From a virus, in the IMG/VR virus record IMGVR_UViG_3300025282_002918, positions 1 to 43,148 of that record: a stretch of DNA of 43,148 nucleotides; one strand, 5' to 3'. The notes under the pieces are model-generated. The model was not told the DNA's origin. It worked only from the letters and a program-made list of their open reading frames with translations, and ran no database searches. Shown piece by piece: positions 37,629-43,148 of the stretch. Numbering within the stretch: the first letter of the stretch is position 1; the number at the start of each line of letters is the position of its first letter. The translations under genes were made by a program, and so were the position numbers.

Positions 37629-38065
37629 GCAGGTTAACGGAAATGTTGCGTCGGCATGAAGGTGTGGAAAGTCATGCTTATTTGTGCAGCCAGAACTTCA
37701 CGACCATCGGTGTGGGCCGAAATATCGATGCCGGTGATAACGGTCGTGCAAGAGGATTAGGGCTTTCTGATGATGAGGTTGACTATCTGTTGCAAAATGA
37801 CATTGATCGTGTGACAGAGGAACTGGACGGTGAATACCCGTGGTTTGCGGGTCTGAATAACGCCCGATCTGATGCGATGATAGACATCAGTTTTAACTTA
37901 GGTCAGACGAGATTGAGAGGTTTCAGGAAGGCATTGGAAGCAATGGAATCTGGCGATTGGGAAGAGGCGGGTAAACAATTTTTGGACAGCCGGTGGGCCG
38001 ATCAGGTCGGTAACAGGGCCACGGAATTAGCAGAGATAATTCGCACGGGCGAATATCGGGATTAG
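37625..38065 (+). CDS. T4-type lysozyme (endolysin)
   Basis: 146 residues, the usual size for GH24 endolysins. The catalytic region RRHEGVESHAYLCSQNFTTI then GVGRN has the E-x8-C-x5-T arrangement: Glu12, Cys21 in the position of the second acid of T4 lysozyme (Asp20), and Thr27. A Cys at this site occurs in many endolysins. It cleaves peptidoglycan glycosidic bonds after holin action. It lacks a signal sequence. It overlaps the lipoprotein gene by 4 bases. Confidence 0.88.
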   Translation: MSRLTEMLRRHEGVESHAYLCSQNFTTIGVGRNIDAGDNGRARGLGLSDDEVDYLLQNDIDRVTEELDGEYPWFAGLNNARSDAMIDISFNLGQTRLRGFRKALEAMESGDWEEAGKQFLDSRWADQVGNRATELAEIIRTGEYRD

Positions 38066-38086
38066 CTCTTTTTAGAGGAGATTGAT

Positions 38087-39364
38087 ATGGGTAAGGGTAG
38101 CGGTAGTGGTGGTGGCAGACGGCCTGCTCCCCCCCGAGGTTTTCCCGGTAGACCAGGCAAGGGTAGTGGTGGGCAGCCGCGAACGAATCAGTGGTCACCC
38201 GGCCCCATGCCGGGATCGTCTTATAACCAGCCCCAGCTTCCCGGTGGTTATGGGCGGATGCGGTATGAGCCACAGCAATTCAGTAGTTACGGCGTTCCAA
38301 CCAGCATAGCCCAGCCGGGTGTTTTCGGTTGGGGTGAGTCAGTTTCAGGATTGGAGACTCCCGGCTCAAGGCGGCAATACGGCGGTGAAACATTTACTCA
38401 GGGAGCCGGGGGCCGTCAATGGACTGACAGGTATGGGCGTGGCTGGGGAACAGACCCAATGCAACGGCAGCAGCAACAGTTTGGTGGAGGACCGGGCAAA
38501 GGTGGCAGAGGGCAGCCTTCTCCCCAGCAATTCCCCGGAGGACCGGGTAAGGGTGGTGGTGGATATGGGCAGGCACAGCAGTTAGGGCAGCAATTACAGC
38601 CAGCACAATTACAGCCAGCAGGAGCAGCATCACCTTATTTTCAGGACATCATGGGTCGAGCGGCATATGAGCCTCAGGGGCAGGCACAGCAGTTAGGGCA
38701 GTTACAGCAGCAATTAGCAGGGCAGCAGCAAGCATTAGGAGCCGGACTTGGTGGTGGGGTTGGGATGTATGGAGGGATGCAAGATGAGGCGGCAGCAGAA
38801 CCAGCGCGGTTTGCAGCATCTCCATCGAAAAATGGAATTGTTGGCATAGGTGATTTCGAGCAGAAGCAGATAGTTGCGCCGAAAGATCAAGCTGTCGGTA
38901 TAGGTGATTTTGAACAGAAGCAGATAGCTGACCAACCCTCTGTAACACCACAGAAGTGGACTCCAGAGGAGAAAGCAGCTTGGGCACAACGGGAGCAAGC
39001 TCCAGCCCCGGCTCCGGTCATACCTCAAAAATGGACGCCAGAACAAAAGGCTACTTGGGGTGGATGGTCACCAGAGCAGCAACAGTTGGCTCAAGGGAAC
39101 ACGGCTCTATGGACGCCACAGCAACAGAGTGCTTGGGGCGCAGGTCAGCCGTTACCCGGATGGTCACAAGCACAGCAAAGTGCTTGGGGCGCAGGTCAGC
39201 CGTTGACCGGATGGACACCACAACAACAGAGAGATTGGCGCGCAGGAACGAAGCCATTGTCCGAGGTGCGATGGACTCCAGCACAGCAGGCAGCTTGGAG
39301 GGCAGCGCGAAGGGCTAATGGGGGGATAGTTGGACTTTACTGGCCCGGAGGGCGGGTGCATTAA
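38087..39364 (+). CDS. Gly/Gln-rich repetitive virion-region protein
   Basis: 425 residues, almost wholly low-complexity. The first part is Gly/Pro/Arg-rich (GKGSGSGGGRRPAPPRGFPG, QFPGGPGKGGGGYGQ). A duplicated IVGIGDFEQKQI segment follows near residues 245-285. The C-terminal third is a tandem repeat of SAWGAGQPLPGW and WTPQQQ units. It ends NGGIVGLYWPGGRVH, a motif echoed in the last ORF of the window. An AGAGGAGATTGAT site precedes the ATG. The sequence suggests a flexible, prion-like or ejected protein. Function unknown. Confidence 0.68.
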   Translation: MGKGSGSGGGRRPAPPRGFPGRPGKGSGGQPRTNQWSPGPMPGSSYNQPQLPGGYGRMRYEPQQFSSYGVPTSIAQPGVFGWGESVSGLETPGSRRQYGGETFTQGAGGRQWTDRYGRGWGTDPMQRQQQQFGGGPGKGGRGQPSPQQFPGGPGKGGGGYGQAQQLGQQLQPAQLQPAGAASPYFQDIMGRAAYEPQGQAQQLGQLQQQLAGQQQALGAGLGGGVGMYGGMQDEAAAEPARFAASPSKNGIVGIGDFEQKQIVAPKDQAVGIGDFEQKQIADQPSVTPQKWTPEEKAAWAQREQAPAPAPVIPQKWTPEQKATWGGWSPEQQQLAQGNTALWTPQQQSAWGAGQPLPGWSQAQQSAWGAGQPLTGWTPQQQRDWRAGTKPLSEVRWTPAQQAAWRAARRANGGIVGLYWPGGRVH

Positions 39365-39366
39365 CG

Positions 39367-41220
39367 ATGCCGCTGCGTAAATTACAATTCCAGCCGGGGG
39401 TCAATAAAGAAGGCACTGAGTACAGTGCAGGCTCTGGTTGGTTTGATTCCGATAAAATCCGCTTCAGGAAAGGCCGTCCTGAGAAAATAGGCGGCTGGGA
39501 GAAGTTTTCTACGAGTGCTTTTCTGGGTGTTTGCCGGTCGATTCATGATTGGGCTGCACTGAATTCCACAAAGTATTTAGGCATTGGTACGCATCTGAAG
39601 TTGTATGCAGCCGAGGGAACGAGTTTCTATGATGTGACACCGATCAGATCGACCACCTCCGCAGGAGATGTCACGTTCTCGGCCACCAATGGATCGTCAA
39701 CCATCACTGCAACGGATTCAGGGCATGGGGCGGTGGTTAATGATTTTGTGACATTTTCCGGTGCAGCAACTTTGGGCGGCTTGATTACGGCTACGGTGCT
39801 GAATCAGGAATACCAGATTGCCACGGTTCCAAGTACCAGCACCTATACCTTTACAGCTAAAGACACCTCCGATGATGAAGTCACTGCGAATTCCAGTGAT
39901 TCAGGTAATGGCGGTTCATCTGTGGTTGGTGCATACCAGATCAATACCGGGCTGAATGCTTATGTGTCCGGCACAGGATGGGGTGCCAATGCGTGGAGTA
40001 ACGGAACATTCGGCAGTTCCAGCAGCGTTCTCAGTTCTAACCAGTTGCGTCTGTGGAATCAGGATAATTTTGGCGAAGATTTACTTGCCAATGTTCGTGG
40101 TGGTGGGGTGTATTACTGGGATTCCAGTGCGGGCACCAGCACAAGGGCGGTCGATATCAGTACGCTGAGTGGTGCTTCTGCCACGCCTACCGTGGCGCTG
40201 CAAATTATGGTGTCTGACGTGGATCAGCATGTCATCTGTTTTGGCGTGAATGATATCGGCTCAAGCACGATTGACCCATTGCTGGTGCGCTGGTCGGATC
40301 AAGAATCAGCAGCGGACTGGACACCAACGGCGATCAATACCGCTGGCGGTGTGCGAATTAACCAAGGCTCGAAAATTATCGGCGCGTTGCAGACCCGACA
40401 GGAAATCCTGATCTGGACGGATAATAGTGTTCATTCCATGCGCTTTGTTGGCTCACCGTTTATTTTTCAGTTTAATTTGTTAAGCCACAACATTTCGATG
40501 ATCTCCCCGAATGCAGCAGCCAATGCCCGTGGGAGCGTGTACTTCATGGATCGGGGTGGGTTCTTTGTTTACAACGGCTCGGTTCAGCCGGTGCCTTGTT
40601 CGGTCAAAGACCATGTGTTTTCCAATCTTAACTTGGGTCAGGCATACAAGGTATATGCGGCAACCAATGTGGATTTTTCTGAAGTCACTTGGTATTACCC
40701 GGTAGGAGAAGACAACACCGATATCACCAATTATGTGACTTTTAATTATGCTGAGAACGTGTGGTTTGTGGGCACCTTGGTCAGAGGAACATGGATCGAG
40801 GCTGGTACAAGGGATTATCCGCTTGCGGCTTCAGTTATCACCTCCGATGATAATAATTATATCTACAGGCATGAGACCGGTTATGACGATGACGGCTCTG
40901 CGATGACGGCCTATATCGAGTCGGGCGATGTGGAACTGGATGAAGGCGGTAGGCTCATGTTTATGAGCAGGATGATTCCGGATTTCAGGTTCAGTGGTGA
41001 TACGGGCAGTGCGTCTATGGATGTCACCATCAAGGGCAAGCGGTTTCCGCTGGAAAGCCTTTCGACGCTGGCAACAGCGACGGTTACCAGCAGCACCGAG
41101 CAGAATTTTTTACGCACCCGAGCGAGGGAGTCGGTTGTCAGGGTAGAAAGTAGCGGTCTTGGTTATGGCTGGCGCTTGGGTGATTTGCGTTTTGAAATGA
41201 GACAGGACGGGAGACGCTGA
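39367..41220 (+). CDS. Tail tubular/stabilisation protein
   Basis: 617 residues, beta-rich. The start LRKLQFQPGVNKEGTEYSAG, GWFDSDKIRFRKGRPEKIGG, WEKF, then a long beta-propeller-like repeat region, including RSIHDWAALNSTKYLGIGTH and SKIIGALQTRQEILIWTDNS, VHSMRFVGSPFIFQF, are familiar from podovirus tail nozzle/packaged-DNA stabilisation proteins (P22 gp10/T7 gp12 type). It is probably the main tail tube protein. It starts one codon after the preceding stop; its own stop overlaps the next ATG. Confidence 0.85.
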   Translation: MPLRKLQFQPGVNKEGTEYSAGSGWFDSDKIRFRKGRPEKIGGWEKFSTSAFLGVCRSIHDWAALNSTKYLGIGTHLKLYAAEGTSFYDVTPIRSTTSAGDVTFSATNGSSTITATDSGHGAVVNDFVTFSGAATLGGLITATVLNQEYQIATVPSTSTYTFTAKDTSDDEVTANSSDSGNGGSSVVGAYQINTGLNAYVSGTGWGANAWSNGTFGSSSSVLSSNQLRLWNQDNFGEDLLANVRGGGVYYWDSSAGTSTRAVDISTLSGASATPTVALQIMVSDVDQHVICFGVNDIGSSTIDPLLVRWSDQESAADWTPTAINTAGGVRINQGSKIIGALQTRQEILIWTDNSVHSMRFVGSPFIFQFNLLSHNISMISPNAAANARGSVYFMDRGGFFVYNGSVQPVPCSVKDHVFSNLNLGQAYKVYAATNVDFSEVTWYYPVGEDNTDITNYVTFNYAENVWFVGTLVRGTWIEAGTRDYPLAASVITSDDNNYIYRHETGYDDDGSAMTAYIESGDVELDEGGRLMFMSRMIPDFRFSGDTGSASMDVTIKGKRFPLESLSTLATATVTSSTEQNFLRTRARESVVRVESSGLGYGWRLGDLRFEMRQDGRR

Positions 41221-41417
41221 TGGCATCGCTTAGAACTAACCCTTTGCCGTCGCCCAGCGAGGAATATGACAGCGAGAACGAGCAGACAATGCGTAGAACC
41301 GTGGAGTTTGCGTTGCAGAATATAGAGAACGATGTGTTGTTAGCCAAGACTCAGGCCGATAAGGATGGTTCCTTGGCGATGCGACGGTTTCAGTTCTTGT
41401 TGATGGGAGCCTCGTGA
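41220..41417 (+). CDS. Small hypothetical protein
   Basis: 65 residues (start MASLRTNPLPSPSEEYDSEN, then a helix with VEFALQNIENDVLLAKTQAD). It overlaps the tail gene stop and the next GTG start by 1 to 4 bases. Function unknown; such genes follow the tail tube protein in related phages. Confidence 0.66.
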   Translation: MASLRTNPLPSPSEEYDSENEQTMRRTVEFALQNIENDVLLAKTQADKDGSLAMRRFQFLLMGAS

Positions 41418-41743
41418 GTGACATCATTAAAGTCCTCGGTCAGTTGGATTGTGCGGCTACAACGCAGGAGACTCTGTATACGGTCCCAGACCTCACCCAG
41501 ACCACGGTTAGTTCGTTTCTCGCCTGCAACCGGACAGGAAGCGCGATTACATTCAGACTTCGGATAAATGTTGCCGGGGCTGGGGACAATGACAAACAGT
41601 TTCTTTATTATGATAAGTCTGTTGCAGCAAACACGACATTTACAGCGGTTATTGGTATGTGTTTAGGACAGGCAGATGTGGTTAAGACTTATGCGAGTGC
41701 TGTAGATATGACTTTTACTTTATTTGGTGTTGAGACTAAATAG
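41414..41743 (+). CDS. Putative small structural protein
   Basis: 109 residues from a GTG. Beta-rich: IIKVLGQLDCAATTQETLYT, VSSFLACNRTGSAITFRLRI, NVAGAGDNDKQFLYYDKSVA, VIGMCLGQADVVKTYASAVD. The pattern resembles small tail or decoration proteins. No enzyme motif is visible. Function inferred from position. Confidence 0.64.
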   Translation: MSDIIKVLGQLDCAATTQETLYTVPDLTQTTVSSFLACNRTGSAITFRLRINVAGAGDNDKQFLYYDKSVAANTTFTAVIGMCLGQADVVKTYASAVDMTFTLFGVETK

Positions 41744-41751
41744 GATTGATG

Positions 41752-43148
41752 ATGAATAATTACGCACCCTTACAGGGAGTGGCTCAGGATTTAGCCAAGC
41801 ATGGTCGGTATGGAGATTCCATGCTGGTTCACATGAACCCGATTGAGGTTCAGGGTATTGCGGCGTTATCTCCTACAGGTCAACTGACCACCAATCCAGT
41901 GACAGGCCAGCAGGAGGCTTTTCTGCCGTTTCTGATCCCGATGTTAGCCAGTTGGGGCGGCACTGCGCTTGGGCTTGGGGCTATGGGAACCAGTCTGCTT
42001 GGAGCCGGTTTAACCACATTGGCTACTGGAGATTTTAAGAAAGGTTTGCTGTCCGGCATTTTGGGTGGTGTCGGGGGTAAGATTTTTGGCGCTGGAGCAC
42101 CAGATGTTGTGGCTGAACAAGGTTTAGCTAGTGCAGGGGAAGGAATAACTAAAATGGGATTTGATCCTTCTGCAACAACTTTTGATGTTACAGGTCTTAG
42201 TGCAAGCAAGGCATCAGGATTGGGAGACTTGTTAACAAAGCAAGCAGGATATCAACAGACTTTGGCTGATTTGAGCACGGCTGCGCCAGCGACTTTTGGG
42301 GAAAAACTGATTGCTCCATTTGCTGGTGGGAAAGAATCGTTGGCGGCGATGGGGACGGAGTTAATGAAGCCCTCATCATTGCTTGGTTTGGGGGTGGCGG
42401 GCGGATCGCTTGCTGAGATGGATCGACAGGAAGCTATGGCTCGTGCGGCTGGGGAAAGAGGGCTAGAAGACGAAGAAGAGCGCAGGAAGTGGGAAGGAAT
42501 TATGGAGGAAGGATTCCAGCAAAGCAGGGCTGATTATCCTTATGCTTCGTATGCTGCGAATCGAGGCGGGATTATTTCTATCAATCCAGCGAACTACGCC
42601 AGACGGCGCAATGGATTTAATACGCTAGGTGCTGCCCCTGTTCAGATGCAGGGTGGTGGTGAAACAGCGGCATTTCGCCAAGCAAGAATTCGTGGTCCCA
42701 GAACCATTACCCCGGAAGAACTGGCTGTGGCAGGACGCCCCGGATTCGGGCCTGAGATTACATATTTCCAACCCAGAAGGGTTGGCGTTACTGATGCTGA
42801 TGTTGGTGCTGGCGCTGGCGCAGAATTACCGGCTGATATTGATCTTTCCAGTCTCTCTGGTTTTTATGGCACAGGATATGGGAATTTGTTTGGAAATTAT
42901 AATATTCCTTTACAGCCATCTCCTGTATCTGATGCAAGGAGTCTGATCGAGCGGGATTATGGAGATAACGGAACCATCAGTGATGAAGCAGCAGAAGTTG
43001 CTACTGATACTGCTGTTGATTATGTGACAGGCACGGCTCCAGTAATAACACCTCCATCACCTTCCGGTTCGCTGGAAGAAATTCTTGCTGAAATACAACG
43101 GCCTACTCTAGCCCCTCCGCCACCACCTCCACCGGCAGCGGCGCCACC
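41752..43148 (+). CDS. Tail-associated/ejection-type protein, 5' part (continues past window)
   Basis: The frame is open to the window end, at least 465 residues. The start is MNNYAPLQGVAQDLAKHGRY, GDSMLVHMNPIEVQGIAALS, a motif (GRxGDxMLxHxNPxE) I recognise from podovirus ejection/internal proteins that precede a long cargo. It continues with an Ala/Gly-rich hydrophobic region (about 60-100, LASWGGTALGLGAMGTSLLG) that may enter membranes, a charged helix, then GGIISINPANY and a Pro-rich end. It may form a channel for DNA entry. The stop lies outside. Confidence 0.8.
   Translation, partial: MNNYAPLQGVAQDLAKHGRYGDSMLVHMNPIEVQGIAALSPTGQLTTNPVTGQQEAFLPFLIPMLASWGGTALGLGAMGTSLLGAGLTTLATGDFKKGLLSGILGGVGGKIFGAGAPDVVAEQGLASAGEGITKMGFDPSATTFDVTGLSASKASGLGDLLTKQAGYQQTLADLSTAAPATFGEKLIAPFAGGKESLAAMGTELMKPSSLLGLGVAGGSLAEMDRQEAMARAAGERGLEDEEERRKWEGIMEEGFQQSRADYPYASYAANRGGIISINPANYARRRNGFNTLGAAPVQMQGGGETAAFRQARIRGPRTITPEELAVAGRPGFGPEITYFQPRRVGVTDADVGAGAGAELPADIDLSSLSGFYGTGYGNLFGNYNIPLQPSPVSDARSLIERDYGDNGTISDEAAEVATDTAVDYVTGTAPVITPPSPSGSLEEILAEIQRPTLAPPPPPPPAAAP

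Noticed and set aside
20848-43148. Diversity-generating retroelement for the fibre
   Set aside because: I looked for a reverse transcriptase and template repeat because of the repetitive fibre. None is present, and the fibre repeats are tandem duplications.
1-43148. Prophage with attachment sites
   Set aside because: No integrase, excisionase or repressor and no flanking tRNA were seen, so integration is not supported, although the cyclase at the left edge leaves it open.

Overview
This window is almost entirely one tailed-phage (podovirus-like) genome segment. It carries a complete virion-assembly operon in canonical order: terminase small subunit, terminase large subunit, portal, scaffold, capsid, connector/tail genes, a self-processing tail fibre, a lysis cassette, a tail protein and the start of an ejection-type protein. 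It also carries a compact recombination/replication set. I see no integrase, repressor, DNA polymerase, RNA polymerase or tRNA, so it looks like a lytic phage that relies on host polymerases, or a fragment lacking those genes. Several proteins resemble families I associate with aquatic podoviruses (GroES-like co-chaperonin beside the portal, fibre with YadA-like repeats and a peptidase S74 end). I cannot name the host. The spanin-like pair, a lipobox and the T4-type lysozyme suggest a Gram-negative one.

Layout. (1) 1-807: 3' part of a class III adenylate cyclase, open at the window edge, facing the phage across an interleaved two-way terminator (806-863). (2) 905-5846, minus strand: C5 DNA methyltransferase (with a second long same-strand ORF inside it that has its own ribosome binding site), small zinc-ribbon and winged-helix-like proteins, and a recombination cassette (SSB-like protein, single-strand annealing protein, Cas4/RecB-like nuclease). 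(3) 5909-8188, plus strand: RusA-like resolvase and a T7 gp4-like primase-helicase, flanked on both sides by minus-strand genes. (4) 8185-16477, minus strand: about sixteen mostly small genes plus an SNF2-type helicase. Many junctions in its right half are punctuated by related stem-loops and carry a recurring A/C-rich leader ending in GAGGAC. (5) 16478-17899: divergent control region, terminase small subunit, then a 757-nt gene-free tract with A/T homopolymers, clustered AGCT elements, inverted repeats and a strong hairpin. This is the best candidate for the packaging site or origin. (6) 17900-43148, plus strand: the late operon, tightly packed with stop/start overlaps and running off the window end.

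How it works together. Early minus-strand genes probably modify and recombine phage DNA, and the plus-strand pair supplies primase-helicase and junction resolution. Terminase, portal, co-chaperonin, scaffold, decoration and capsid build the head. Connector, nozzle, fibre and ejection genes build the tail. Holin-candidate, spanin-like and lysozyme genes release progeny. Two oxygenases of the 2-oxoglutarate/Fe(II) type and a DUF115/MptE-like protein sit inside the late operon and have no standard virion role. The most interesting points are the overprinted ORF in the methyltransferase, the punctuated early operon, the 17.1-17.9 kb non-coding region, the paired oxygenases, and a small gene whose conserved-looking C-terminal end lies behind an in-frame stop.
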